DNA of 64,000 nucleotides from Seohaeicola_A nanhaiensis. GTDB lineage: Bacteria > Pseudomonadota > Alphaproteobacteria > Rhodobacterales > Rhodobacteraceae. A model generated the notes under the pieces. It was not told where the DNA came from. It saw only the letters and a program-made list of their open reading frames with translations, and searched no databases. Positions 26,980 through 35,522 of this stretch are shown one piece after another. The first letter of the stretch is position 1; every line of letters begins with the position of its first letter. The position numbers and the translations under genes were made by a program. The stretch spans positions 310,001-374,000 of the forward strand of contig NZ_JBHSGI010000034.1 of assembly GCF_042654245.1 (NCBI RefSeq). The letters run 5' to 3'.

Positions 26980-27885
26980 TCAGCCCTTGGCGGCCTTGGC
27001 AACCTCGGCGGCAAAGTCTTCCTTCACCACTTCGATGCCCTCACCCACCTCGAAGCGGACGAAGCCGGTGATGGTCGCGCCGTTCTGGGCGGCGGCCTGG
27101 GCGACGGTCTGCTTGTCGGCCGAAACCACGAACTGCTGGTCCAGCAGCGAAACGTCGGCGACGAACTTCTTCATCCGACCCGGGATGATGTTGTTGTGGA
27201 TCACCTGCTCCGGCTTCGGCTTGTCCGAGGCGGCGTTCTCTTCCAGCGCCTTGGCAGTCTGGATTTCCAGCTCTTTCGCCATGATCGCCGGGTCCAGTTC
27301 CGACTCGTTCAGCGCCTGCGGGCGCGGGTCGGCGGCGGCGATGTGCATCGCGACCTGACGGCCGAAGTCTTCCGAACCGCCGGTCATGGCGACCAGAACG
27401 CCGATCTTGCCCATGCCGGGCGCAACCGAGTTGTGGACATACGAGAAGACGTTGTCGCCCGACACCTTGGCCATCCGGCGCAGGGTCATGTTCTCGCCGA
27501 TGGTGGCGATCGCTTCGGTGACGGTCTCTTCAACGGTCTTGCCATTGACGGTTGCGGCCTTCAGCGCGTCCAGATCGTCTACATTGATCGCGGCGGCCGC
27601 GATGGCGCCGACCATCTTCTGGAAATCCTCGTTCTTGCCGACAAAGTCGGTTTCCGAGTTCAGCTCGATCGCAACGCCCTTGCCACCGTCGACAACGACG
27701 GCCACCAGGCCCTCGGCGGCGGTGCGGCCGGCTTTCTTGGCGGCCTTGGCCAGGCCCTTGGTGCGCAGCCAGTCAACGGCGGCGTCCATGTCGCCGTCGG
27801 TCTCGGTCAGCGCCTTCTTGACGTCCATCATGCCTGCGCCGGTCGCTTCGCGCAGTTCCTTGATCATGGATGCAGTGACTGCCAT
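26980..27885 (-). CDS. tsf: Translation elongation factor Ts
   Basis: 301 residues. The N-terminal UBA-like domain (KELREATGAGMMDVKKAL) and the TDFVGKNEDF motif that displaces the EF-Tu magnesium are intact, followed by the two dimerisation-type core repeats. EF-Ts exchanges GDP for GTP on EF-Tu during translation. It lies 80 bases downstream of rpsB in the classical rpsB-tsf order and ends at a strong terminator. Confidence 0.98.
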   Translation of the reverse strand: MAVTASMIKELREATGAGMMDVKKALTETDGDMDAAVDWLRTKGLAKAAKKAGRTAAEGLVAVVVDGGKGVAIELNSETDFVGKNEDFQKMVGAIAAAAINVDDLDALKAATVNGKTVEETVTEAIATIGENMTLRRMAKVSGDNVFSYVHNSVAPGMGKIGVLVAMTGGSEDFGRQVAMHIAAADPRPQALNESELDPAIMAKELEIQTAKALEENAASDKPKPEQVIHNNIIPGRMKKFVADVSLLDQQFVVSADKQTVAQAAAQNGATITGFVRFEVGEGIEVVKEDFAAEVAKAAKG

Positions 27886-27965
27886 GTCTGGCTCTCCTCA
27901 AATCTAGCGGGATTGGGGCAGGTCATGCCTGCCCCAGATGTCATTTACGTGACGCTGCGGGCCGA

Positions 27966-28748
27966 TCAGGCCTCGGCAGCGGCCTCGGTCTCGATCTCTT
28001 CGACCGCGTCCTCGGCCGGAGCCTCTTCCATCGCGCCGATATCGACACCGGCCGCGCCCAGCTGGGCGCTCATGCCGTCCAGCGCCGCACGGGCGGCGAG
28101 ATCGCAGTAGAGCGAGATGGCGCGGGCCGCGTCATCGTTGCCGGGGATGATATAGTCGATGCCATCGGGCGAGCAGTTGGTGTCGACCACGGCCACAACC
28201 GGGATACCCAGCTTGTTGGCTTCCAGGATCGCCAGCGCCTCTTTCTTCACGTCGATCACGAACAGCAGGTCCGGCACGCCGCCCATTTCACGGATCCCGC
28301 CCAGCGAGGCGGTCAGCTTGGCCTGGTCGCGTTCCATGCCCAGCCGTTCCTTCTTGGTCAGGCCTTCGAAACCGCTGTCCATCTGCTCGTCGATCATCTT
28401 CAGACGGCTGATCGACTGCGAAACGGTCTTCCAGTTGGTCAGCGTGCCGCCCAGCCAGCGGTGGTTCATGAAATACTGCGCCGACTTCTCGGCGGCTTCG
28501 GCGATCGGCTTCTGCGCCTGGCGCTTGGTGCCGACGAACAGGATGCGGCCGCCGCGCGCGACGGTGTCACGGATGACCTTCAGCGCCTGGTCCAGCATCG
28601 GGACGGTCTGGGTCAGGTCCATGATGTGGATGCCGTTGCGGTCGCCGTAGATATACGGCCCCATGCGCGGGTTCCAGCGTTGGGTCTGGTGGCCGAAGTG
28701 AACGCCTGCTTCCAGCAGCTGGCGCATGTTGAACTCGGGAAGAGCCAT
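27966..28748 (-). CDS. rpsB: 30S ribosomal protein S2
   Basis: 260 residues. The S2 N-terminus (FNMRQLLEAGVHFGHQTQRWNP) and the signature GGTLTNWKTV plus VIDVKKEALAILEANKLGIPVVAVVDTN are present, with an acidic C-terminal tail (EEAPAEDAVEEIETEAAAEA) common in alphaproteobacteria. Start 28748 has AAAGGAAA upstream; longer in-frame extensions run to 29729 but are antisense to another gene and rejected. A TTGCGC-N17-TATACG promoter is seen at 28866-28894. Confidence 0.98.
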   Translation of the reverse strand: MALPEFNMRQLLEAGVHFGHQTQRWNPRMGPYIYGDRNGIHIMDLTQTVPMLDQALKVIRDTVARGGRILFVGTKRQAQKPIAEAAEKSAQYFMNHRWLGGTLTNWKTVSQSISRLKMIDEQMDSGFEGLTKKERLGMERDQAKLTASLGGIREMGGVPDLLFVIDVKKEALAILEANKLGIPVVAVVDTNCSPDGIDYIIPGNDDAARAISLYCDLAARAALDGMSAQLGAAGVDIGAMEEAPAEDAVEEIETEAAAEA

Positions 28749-28865
28749 GCTCGTTTTCCTTTCCGGTTTGGCCTCGGCGGGGACTGTCACTGGGTGACAA
28801 CCGGCGGACAGCTGGGGATGTCTCCCCCAACGGCCCAAACCCCGCCTGCGGGTTTGAGTGGCGCG

Positions 28866-28894
28866 CGTATAGGCCAGGGCGCGGACGGGCGCAA
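28866..28894 (-). promoter_or_regulatory. Probable sigma-70 promoter of rpsB-tsf
   Basis: Minus-strand TTGCGC (28894-28889) and TATACG (28871-28866) are separated by 17 bases, giving a leader of about 110 bases before the rpsB ATG, long enough for S2 autoregulation. On the opposite strand a perfect TTGACA at 28902-28907 faces the gene at 28959, but its -10 is weak. Confidence 0.5.
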
Positions 28895-28958
28895 GAGGCG
28901 TTTGACACGGCCTGCAATCGCGGGCAACTCTAGACCGACCGGTCCAGAGGAGTTGCCG

Positions 28959-29552
28959 ATGTCCAAGCCCGTTCTGCACTTCTGGTTCGAGTTCGCCTCG
29001 ACCTATTCCTATCTCTCCGCCATGCGGGTCGAAGACATGGCCACGGCGGCCGGAGTCGAGGTCGCCTGGCACCCTTTCTGGCTCGGCCCGATCTTCAAGG
29101 CCCAGGGCTGGGACACCTCGCCCTTCAACCTCTATCCGCTCAAGGGCGCCTATATGTGGCGCGACATGGCGCGGATCTGCGCCGCGCGCGGCCTGCCGCT
29201 GCGCCAGCCCGATCCTTTTCCGCAGAACGCGATCCTGGCCGCCCGCACCGCGCTGCTCGCCCTTCAGCACCCGCAGGGCCCGGCCTTCTGCCGCGCGGTC
29301 TATGCGGCGGAGTTCGGCCAGGGCCGGCGGATCGACAGTCAGGAGCTGATCCAGGAGCTTCTGGCCGAAACCGGTCTGCCCGCGCAGCTTGCCGAAGAGG
29401 CCAGCGGCGACGCCGCCAAACAGGCCCTGCGCGACAGCGTGGCCGAGGCGATGCGGCTGGGCATCTTTGGCGCGCCCTCCTTCATCGCCGATGGCGACCT
29501 GTTCTGGGGCGACGACCGGCTCGAAATGGCGCTGGCGCGGCTGAGCGCCTAA
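28959..29552 (+). CDS. 2-hydroxychromene-2-carboxylate isomerase / DsbA-family protein
   Basis: 197 residues, second kappa-GST-like DsbA-fold protein of the window. It starts LHFWFEFASTYSYLSAMR, with FAST at the glutathione-activating position, and ends with the GIFGAPSFIADGDLFWGDDRLE block typical of HCCA isomerases. No CxxC motif. AGAGGAG precedes the ATG. It is divergent from rpsB and overlaps the convergent olsA gene by four bases, so it appears to be monocistronic. The substrate is unknown; a glutathione-dependent isomerase or oxidoreductase is the best call. Confidence 0.85.
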   Translation: MSKPVLHFWFEFASTYSYLSAMRVEDMATAAGVEVAWHPFWLGPIFKAQGWDTSPFNLYPLKGAYMWRDMARICAARGLPLRQPDPFPQNAILAARTALLALQHPQGPAFCRAVYAAEFGQGRRIDSQELIQELLAETGLPAQLAEEASGDAAKQALRDSVAEAMRLGIFGAPSFIADGDLFWGDDRLEMALARLSA

Positions 29553-30379
29553 GGCGCCAGCGCTTCCCTGTGGCTCTCGCGGATCACCCGCTCCACATGC
29601 GCCGCCAGCGCCTTGCGGTCGGCGAAATCGGCCACCCGCACCGGCGGATGATAGAGGATTTCGACCGATCCCTGCCGTGCCGCGCCCAGCACCTTCAGCA
29701 GATGCGGCCCGAAATCCATGTCGCCCCACCAGCCGTAGAAATCGGCCCGCGCGCCCGGCGGCGCGTGATAGATCACCGTGACCGGCTGGATCGCCATCTG
29801 CGCGCGCAGCCCCGGCGCGAAGAAGGCAGCAAACAGCGTCGTCTTGAACGGCAGCACGCGGCGCCCGTCGGTCGAGGTGCCCTCAGGAAAGAACAGCAGC
29901 TTGTGCCCGGCCAGCAGCCGCGTCGTGAAAAGGTCGGTGTGCTCGCGCGCGCGTTTGCGGTCGCGCTCGATGAACACCGTGCCGGTGGCCCGCGCCAGCC
30001 AGCCGATCCCGGGCCAGCCCGCCACCTCGGCCTTGGACACGAAATAGATCCGCTTGCGCGCGTTCAGCGCGAAGATGTCGAGCCACGAACTGTGGTTCGC
30101 CACCACCGCGCCCCGCGTGTGCATCAGCTCCCCCCGGGTTGAGAAACCGATGCCCATGATGCGAAAGGCATTGCGGCAGACAAACTGCGTGATGAAGGGC
30201 GTAACGGGGCGATGCAGCCCGCACAGCGGCCGCTCCACCAGCCGCACCATCAGCAACAGCGCCAGACAGCCGAAGACCAGCACCGCCAGCACCAGCCCCC
30301 GCCCTAGCGCGCGCAGCCAGCCCAACGGCGACAGGCGCAGCGGCTCGGGCGGTTCGTCCCTGTGCCAGGTGCCGCTCAT
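29549..30379 (-). CDS. olsA: Lyso-ornithine lipid / 1-acylglycerol-3-phosphate acyltransferase
   Basis: 276 residues of the PlsC family. One N-terminal membrane segment (about residues 25-48) is followed by the catalytic NHSSWLD motif (NHxxxxD) near residue 95 and the FPEGTS motif near residue 170. Because it follows directly on an OlsB-type N-acyltransferase gene with a four-base overlap (ATGA), it is best assigned as OlsA, adding the second fatty acid to lyso-ornithine lipid in the inner membrane. Alternatively it is a general PlsC for phosphatidic acid synthesis. Confidence 0.85.
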   Translation of the reverse strand: MSGTWHRDEPPEPLRLSPLGWLRALGRGLVLAVLVFGCLALLLMVRLVERPLCGLHRPVTPFITQFVCRNAFRIMGIGFSTRGELMHTRGAVVANHSSWLDIFALNARKRIYFVSKAEVAGWPGIGWLARATGTVFIERDRKRAREHTDLFTTRLLAGHKLLFFPEGTSTDGRRVLPFKTTLFAAFFAPGLRAQMAIQPVTVIYHAPPGARADFYGWWGDMDFGPHLLKVLGAARQGSVEILYHPPVRVADFADRKALAAHVERVIRESHREALAP

Positions 30380-31125
30380 GCGCCGCTGTATCGCCGCCGT
30401 TGCTGGTCGCTCATCCGCGCGGTGTCGAGGATCAGGCAGATGTCCGTCGTGTTGAAGGCGTGGTCGACATAGGCGCCGTCGCCGACAAAGCCGCCCAGCC
30501 GCAGATAGGCCTTGATCAGCGCCGGCGTGCCGACGATGGCGCGCTTGCGGTCGATCTGATCGGATGGGATCAGGTCCATCGGCTGATAGACCCGCGCCCG
30601 CACCCGCAGCTCGGGCGGCGCCAGATGTGCCGCGTGCAACAGCGACAGCGGTTCGGCCAATGCCGCCACGTCGGTGCCGTGGAACGAGGCGACGCCGAAC
30701 AGGATCTCGATCCCCTCGCGCGCCACATACTCCGACAGCGCGGTCCAGAGGTGATACAGCGCCAGCCCGCCGCGATAGTCGCGGTGCAGGCAGGACCGGC
30801 CCAGCTCCAGCAGGCGGCGGCCGCTCTGGCGCAGCGGGGTCAGGTCGTATTCGCTCTCGGAATAGAACCGCCCGGCCGCCTGCGCATGCGCCTCGGTCAT
30901 CAGGCGATAGACGCCCACCACCGCGCCCCGGCTCTCGTCGCGCAGCAGCAGATGCGCGGCATGGGCGTCGAAGTCGTCGCACTCCAGACCCTGCGCGTGA
31001 TCCACGCCCGCGCCGCTGCCGCCCAGTTCGCGCACGAAGACATCATAGCGCAGCGCCTGCGCGGCGCGCAGGTCTTCGGGCGTTCTCGCGATGTCGACGC
31101 TAAAGGCGGGTCCGGCATCCGGCAT
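30376..31125 (-). CDS. olsB: Ornithine N-alpha-acyltransferase (3-hydroxyacyl-ACP dependent)
   Basis: 249 residues, GNAT-like fold of the OlsB family. Recognisable blocks are LRYDVFVRELG near residue 30, LELGRSCLHRDYRGG in the centre, and the C-terminal KAYLRLGGFVGDGAYVDHAFNTTDICLI. It transfers a 3-hydroxy fatty acid to ornithine, the first step of phosphate-free ornithine lipid synthesis. The start at 31125 was preferred over an in-frame start at 31194 because the family begins near this methionine. A perfect CtrA-type box (31220-31234) lies about 95 bases upstream and may couple this membrane lipid to the cell cycle. Confidence 0.88.
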   Translation of the reverse strand: MPDAGPAFSVDIARTPEDLRAAQALRYDVFVRELGGSGAGVDHAQGLECDDFDAHAAHLLLRDESRGAVVGVYRLMTEAHAQAAGRFYSESEYDLTPLRQSGRRLLELGRSCLHRDYRGGLALYHLWTALSEYVAREGIEILFGVASFHGTDVAALAEPLSLLHAAHLAPPELRVRARVYQPMDLIPSDQIDRKRAIVGTPALIKAYLRLGGFVGDGAYVDHAFNTTDICLILDTARMSDQQRRRYSGA

Positions 31126-31219
31126 GTGACTGCGTTTTCCGGCAGGGTCTGGAACGGTTGCAGGCACATAGCGCAGGGCGGTCCGTCTTGGCAACAGCGC
31201 TAACCCCGACCCGCGCGCA

Positions 31220-31234
31220 TTAACCCATGGTTAA
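31220..31234. promoter_or_regulatory. CtrA-type binding site TTAA-N7-TTAA
   Basis: TTAACCCATGGTTAA matches the full CtrA consensus and sits within the inverted repeat ATTAACC-CAT-GGTTAAT (31219-31235). It lies between olsB and the end of the DUF3553 gene, upstream of olsB and about 220 bases from chpT, whose product phosphorylates CtrA. Confidence 0.6.
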
Positions 31235-31423
31235 TCAGTTTCCCCCATCAAAGACCGGCAGCAATTCGATGCGGGATCCGTCGATGACCACCTTGCCCTC
31301 TTCCCGGAAATTGACGGTGATCCGTCCGCCAATGTTCGACTGCACCTGCCCCGTGCCCCAGTCGGGCCGCTCGGGATGGCGCACCAGCATTCCGGGCGTT
31401 AGGATGGCGTTCAGGTCGGTCAT
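31235..31423 (-). CDS. DUF3553 domain-containing protein
   Basis: 62 residues, a full-length DUF3553 protein. It opens MTDLNAILTPGMLVRHPERPDWGTGQVQS and continues with IGGRITVNFREEGKVVI, an SH3-like beta-rich domain like the C-terminal part of some UvrD-type helicases and CarD-like proteins. A nucleic-acid or RNA-polymerase contact role is possible but untested. It is divergent from chpT by 30 bases, so both promoters must overlap or lie within the genes. Its 3' end abuts the CtrA-type box. Confidence 0.85.
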   Translation of the reverse strand: MTDLNAILTPGMLVRHPERPDWGTGQVQSNIGGRITVNFREEGKVVIDGSRIELLPVFDGGN

Positions 31424-31453
31424 GGCGCATGGGTCTCGATACGGAGGGAGGAC

Positions 31454-32053
31454 ATGAACGACACTAACGCACGTCTGGCGACGCTGATAGGGTCGCGTAT
31501 CTGCCACGATCTGATCAGCCCGATCGGGGCGATTTCGAACGGGCTTGAATTGATGGGCCTCGCGGGCCAGATGAAAGGCCCGGAATACGACCTGATCGCC
31601 GACAGCGTGCAGAACGCCGGCGCGCGGATCCGCTTCTTCCGCATCGCCTATGGCGCCGCCGGCGACCAGATGCTGGGCCGGCCCGAAATCATGTCGGTGC
31701 TGACCGACATGAACCATGGCAGCCGCGTCAAATTCGCCTGGCGCCCGGCCGACCCGCAGGCGCGGGCCGATGTCCGGCTGGCCTTCCTCGCCATGCAATG
31801 CTGCGAGGTCGCCCTGCCCTATGGCGGCACGGTCGAGGCCTTCGAGACCGATGGCAGCTGGACGGTCACCGGCACCGGCGAGAAGATGGCGCACAACCCC
31901 GACCTCTGGCGCCTGCTCGACACCCGCCTGGAGGAGACAACCGAGATCACCCCGGCCTTGGTCCAGTTCGCCCTTCTGCCGCTGGCGGTCGCCGATGCGG
32001 GCCGCCCCCTGCACCACGAGGCCGGGCAGCGCCGGATCACTGTCTCGTTCTAG
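31454..32053 (+). CDS. chpT: Histidine phosphotransferase ChpT
   Basis: 199 residues. The phosphoacceptor histidine is His18 in SRICHDLISPIGAISNGLEL, followed by a four-helix dimerisation region and a degenerate ATPase-like C-terminal domain, as in Caulobacter ChpT. In alphaproteobacteria it relays phosphate from the CckA kinase to CtrA and CpdR, controlling motility, cell cycle and gene-transfer-agent functions. GGAGGGAGGAC precedes the ATG. The stop overlaps the convergent proA gene by four bases. Confidence 0.93.
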   Translation: MNDTNARLATLIGSRICHDLISPIGAISNGLELMGLAGQMKGPEYDLIADSVQNAGARIRFFRIAYGAAGDQMLGRPEIMSVLTDMNHGSRVKFAWRPADPQARADVRLAFLAMQCCEVALPYGGTVEAFETDGSWTVTGTGEKMAHNPDLWRLLDTRLEETTEITPALVQFALLPLAVADAGRPLHHEAGQRRITVSF

Positions 32054-33315
32054 CCTCGCAGGGTGCCCTTGCCGGTGACCAGATACTTGAAGCTGGTCAG
32101 CTGTGTCGCCCCCACAGGCCCGCGCGCATGCAGCTTGCCGGTCGCGATGCCGATTTCCGCCCCCATCCCGAACTCGCCACCATCGGCGAACTGGGTCGAG
32201 GCGTTGTGCATCAAAATCGCGCTGTCCAGCCGCTCGAAGAACCGCGCCACCTCGGTGGCATCCTCGCTGAGGATGCATTCGGTATGGTTCGACCCATACT
32301 GCCGGATATGCGCAATCGCCGCATCGACCCCGTCGACCAGCTTGGCCGCGCAGATCATGTCGAGGAATTCGTGCCCGAAATCCTCGGGCGCGGCCTTCAC
32401 CGTGCCCGGCACCTTGGCAAGCTCGCCCTCGGCGCGCACCTCGACGCCGGCTTTCAGCAGCGCCTCGATCAGGATCGCGCCGTGCTTGGTGTAGAACTTC
32501 CAGTCGATCAGCAGGCATTCCAGCGCGCCGCAGATCCCGGTGCGCCGGGTCTTGGCGTTCAGCACCACCTGCACCGCCATGGCCGGATCGGCCGAGGCGC
32601 CGACATAGGTGTGGCAGATGCCCTCCAGATGCGCGAATACCGGCACCCGCGCCTCGCGCTGCACCAGCCCGACAAGGCCCTTGCCGCCGCGCGGCACGAT
32701 CACGTCGATATACTGTGTCATGGTCAGCATCTCGCTGACCGCCGCACGGTCGCGCGTCGGAACCAGCTGGATCGCATCGACCGGCAGATTGGCCGATTTC
32801 AGCCCCTCCACCAGACAGGCATGGATCGCGCCCGAGGAATGAAAGCTTTCGGACCCGCCGCGCAGGATCACCGCATTGCCCGATTTCAGGCACAGCGCCC
32901 CGGCATCGGCGGTCACATTGGGCCGGCTTTCATAGATCACGCCGATAACACCCAGCGGCGTGCGCACCCTCTGGATGTGCAGGCCCGACGCCATGTCCCA
33001 TTCGTCCATGACCTCGCCCACCGGGTCCTTGTGCTCGGCCACCGCGCGCAGGCCGTCGACAATGCCGCGAATGCGGTCCTCGTCCAGCATCAACCGGTCC
33101 ATCATTGCCTTGGACAGGCCCTTGTCGCGCCCGTATTCCATGTCGCGCGCATTGGCGGCGATGATCTCGTCGCGGCGATTCCACACCGCCTCGGCCGCGC
33201 CCAGCAGCGCGGCGTATTTCCGCTCCTGGCTGGCAAAGGCCAGCTCCTGCGAGGCCGTCTTCGCACGCGCGCCGATATCGGCCATCAGGGCGGGGATATT
33301 GTCGAGGACTTTCAT
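32050..33315 (-). CDS. proA: Gamma-glutamyl phosphate reductase
   Basis: 421 residues, aldehyde-dehydrogenase fold. The catalytic cysteine lies in KTRRTGICGALECLLID near residue 250 and the NADPH-binding block includes VIYESRPNVTADAGALCLKSGNAVILRGG. It converts gamma-glutamyl phosphate to glutamate semialdehyde in proline synthesis. It follows proB with an 18-base gap, in the conserved obgE-proB-proA order, and is convergent with chpT. Confidence 0.97.
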   Translation of the reverse strand: MKVLDNIPALMADIGARAKTASQELAFASQERKYAALLGAAEAVWNRRDEIIAANARDMEYGRDKGLSKAMMDRLMLDEDRIRGIVDGLRAVAEHKDPVGEVMDEWDMASGLHIQRVRTPLGVIGVIYESRPNVTADAGALCLKSGNAVILRGGSESFHSSGAIHACLVEGLKSANLPVDAIQLVPTRDRAAVSEMLTMTQYIDVIVPRGGKGLVGLVQREARVPVFAHLEGICHTYVGASADPAMAVQVVLNAKTRRTGICGALECLLIDWKFYTKHGAILIEALLKAGVEVRAEGELAKVPGTVKAAPEDFGHEFLDMICAAKLVDGVDAAIAHIRQYGSNHTECILSEDATEVARFFERLDSAILMHNASTQFADGGEFGMGAEIGIATGKLHARGPVGATQLTSFKYLVTGKGTLRG

Positions 33316-33333
33316 GATCGTGTCTCCCTGCGC

Positions 33334-34440
33334 TCAGAGTGCCATATCGTCACGATGGATCAAGGCCGACCGCCCGGGATAGCCCAGGATCGGCTCGATC
33401 TCTGTGCTGCGCCGCCCCTTGATCTGGGCGGCCTCGGCGACGGTATAGCGCGTCAGCCCCTGCCCCAGCTTCTCGCCCGCCGGTCCCAGGATCGCCACCG
33501 GATCGCCGCGCCCGAACCGACCGGCAACGGCGGTCACACCTGCCGGCAGCAGGCTCTTGCCGCCCGACAGCGCAGCGACCGCGCCCGCATCCACGGTGAT
33601 CTCGCCGCGCGGCTTCATCGCCGCGATCCAGCGCTTGCGCGCCGCCTGCGGATCGTCCTGCGCGGTGAACCAGGTCGCGTTCGCCCCGTTCTCGAGCAAT
33701 CTCAACGCGTTAAGCGGCGATCCTTCGGTGATCGCCATGGCGCAGCCGCCGGCGGTCGCCATCTTCGCCGCCATCAGCTTGGTCTTCATCCCGCCCTTGG
33801 ACAGCCCCGACCCGGCATCGCCGGCCATCGCCTCGATCTCGGGCGTGATCCGCTCGATCAGCTCGAACCGCTTGGCCGTCGGATCCTGCGTCGGGTTGGC
33901 CGAATAGAACCCGTCCACATCCGACAGCAGCACCAGCACATCCGCGCCCACCGTCACCGCCACCTGCGCTGCCAGCCGGTCGTTGTCGCCATAGCGGATC
34001 TCGTCCGTCGCAACAGTATCGTTCTCGTTGACGATCGGCACCACGCCGAAGCCCAGCATCGTCTCCATCGTCGCACGCGAATTCAGATAGCGGCGGCGGT
34101 CGGCGCTGTCTTCCAGCGTCACCAGCACCTGACCCGTCGTGATGCCATGCGGCGCCAGCCCTTCCTCATAGGCCCGCGCCAGCCGGATCTGCCCAACTGC
34201 TGCGGCGGCCTGCGACTGTTCCAGCGGCAATGTCCCCGCGCCCAGCCCCAGCACGCTGCGCCCGAGCGCGATCGACCCCGACGACACCAGGATCACGTCC
34301 GACCCGCCGCCGCGCAGCCAGGCCACGTCCTCGGCCAGCGCGCGAAGCCAGTCAGCGCGCAGGGCGCCACTGACCCGGTCGACCAGCAGGGCCGACCCGA
34401 TCTTGATCACAACCCGGCGCGCGCCGATCAGGGACGCCAT
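33334..34440 (-). CDS. proB: Glutamate 5-kinase
   Basis: 368 residues: N-terminal amino-acid-kinase domain (VVIKIGSALLVD, LVSSGSIALGR, VPIVNENDTVAT, GTGGMKTK-like SKGGMKTKLMAAKMA) and a C-terminal PUA domain (residues about 275-360). It phosphorylates glutamate in the first step of proline synthesis and is normally feedback-inhibited by proline. Its start overlaps the end of obgE by 13 bases, indicating coupled translation. Confidence 0.97.
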   Translation of the reverse strand: MASLIGARRVVIKIGSALLVDRVSGALRADWLRALAEDVAWLRGGGSDVILVSSGSIALGRSVLGLGAGTLPLEQSQAAAAVGQIRLARAYEEGLAPHGITTGQVLVTLEDSADRRRYLNSRATMETMLGFGVVPIVNENDTVATDEIRYGDNDRLAAQVAVTVGADVLVLLSDVDGFYSANPTQDPTAKRFELIERITPEIEAMAGDAGSGLSKGGMKTKLMAAKMATAGGCAMAITEGSPLNALRLLENGANATWFTAQDDPQAARKRWIAAMKPRGEITVDAGAVAALSGGKSLLPAGVTAVAGRFGRGDPVAILGPAGEKLGQGLTRYTVAEAAQIKGRRSTEIEPILGYPGRSALIHRDDMAL

Positions 34441-35489
34441 TTTTCTTCCGCCTCGGGCTCTTCCGCCGCCTTGGTCTCGGTCACCTTCTGGCGCAGCCGG
34501 CCGTCGTCGATCTGCGCCCGCAGCGCGCGCAGCACCTCGGTCACGCCCTCGCCGGCGGCCCCGGACATAAGGTGCACCGTTTCCCCGTCCGACGCCTTCT
34601 CCAGCTTGCGCCGCCCGGCCGAGCGGCCCTTGGCGTCCAGCGCGTCGATCTTGTTCAGCACCAGCACGATGGGCTTGTCCTCAAGCCCCGCGCCATATTC
34701 CACCAGCTCCTTGCGGATGGTGCGGAAATCCTTGGTGATCGTCTCGGAGGTGCCATCGACCAGATGCAGCAGCACCGCACAGCGCTCGATATGGCCCAGG
34801 AATTCGATCCCCAGCCCCTTGCCCTCATGCGCGCCCTCGATCAGGCCCGGAATGTCGGCCACCACGAACTCGACCCCATCCACCCCGACGACGCCCAGGT
34901 TCGGGTGCAGCGTGGTAAAGGGATAATCCGCCACCTTCGGCCGCGCGTTCGACGTTGCCGCCAGGAAGGTGGACTTGCCCGCGTTCGGCAGCCCGACCAG
35001 CCCCACGTCTGCGATCAGCTTCAGCCGCAGCCACAGCGTCCGCTCGACGCCCTCCTGCCCCGGGTTGGCGCGGCGCGGGGCCTGGTTGGTCGCCGTCTTG
35101 AAATGCAGGTTGCCGAACCCGCCGTTGCCGCCCTTGGCCAGCAGCACGCGTTCGCCCACCTCGGTCAGGTCGGCGATCACCGTTTCCTCGTCCTCGTCCA
35201 GGATCTCTGTGCCCACCGGCACCCGCAGGATGATATCCTCGCCGGTCTTGCCGCTGCGCTGGCGGCCCATGCCGCCCTGACCGTTCCTGGCAAAGAAATG
35301 CTGCTGATAGCGGAAGTCGATCAGCGTGTTCAGCCCCTCGACCGCCTCGGCCCAGACCGAGCCGCCATTGCCGCCGTCACCGCCGTCCGGCCCGCCGAAC
35401 TCGATGAACTTCTCGCGGCGGAAACTGACACAGCCGTTACCGCCGCTGCCAGAGCGGACATAGACCTTGGCCAGATCGAGAAATTTCAT
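34428..35489 (-). CDS. obgE: GTPase ObgE/CgtA
   Basis: 353 residues. The N-terminal glycine-rich Obg fold (GSGGNGCVSFRREKF, PDGGDGGNGGSV) is followed by a G domain with G1 GLPNAGKST, G3 DIPGLIEGAHEG and G4 NKID. ObgE acts in 50S subunit assembly and growth control. The gene stands between a GNAT acetyltransferase and proB, downstream of the ribosomal genes rplU and rpmA, which is its usual neighbourhood. Confidence 0.97.
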   Translation of the reverse strand: MKFLDLAKVYVRSGSGGNGCVSFRREKFIEFGGPDGGDGGNGGSVWAEAVEGLNTLIDFRYQQHFFARNGQGGMGRQRSGKTGEDIILRVPVGTEILDEDEETVIADLTEVGERVLLAKGGNGGFGNLHFKTATNQAPRRANPGQEGVERTLWLRLKLIADVGLVGLPNAGKSTFLAATSNARPKVADYPFTTLHPNLGVVGVDGVEFVVADIPGLIEGAHEGKGLGIEFLGHIERCAVLLHLVDGTSETITKDFRTIRKELVEYGAGLEDKPIVLVLNKIDALDAKGRSAGRRKLEKASDGETVHLMSGAAGEGVTEVLRALRAQIDDGRLRQKVTETKAAEEPEAEEKWRP

Positions 35490-35522
35490 GATATCGACTT
35501 CCGTTGCGCCGGCGCGCGGGGA

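Noticed and set aside
31798..34926. Very long open frame of 1042 codons on the plus strand across proA and proB
   Set aside because: It is the antisense frame of proB and proA with high-GC third positions; its translation is Arg/His/Gln-rich with no domain, while the minus-strand proteins are complete known families.
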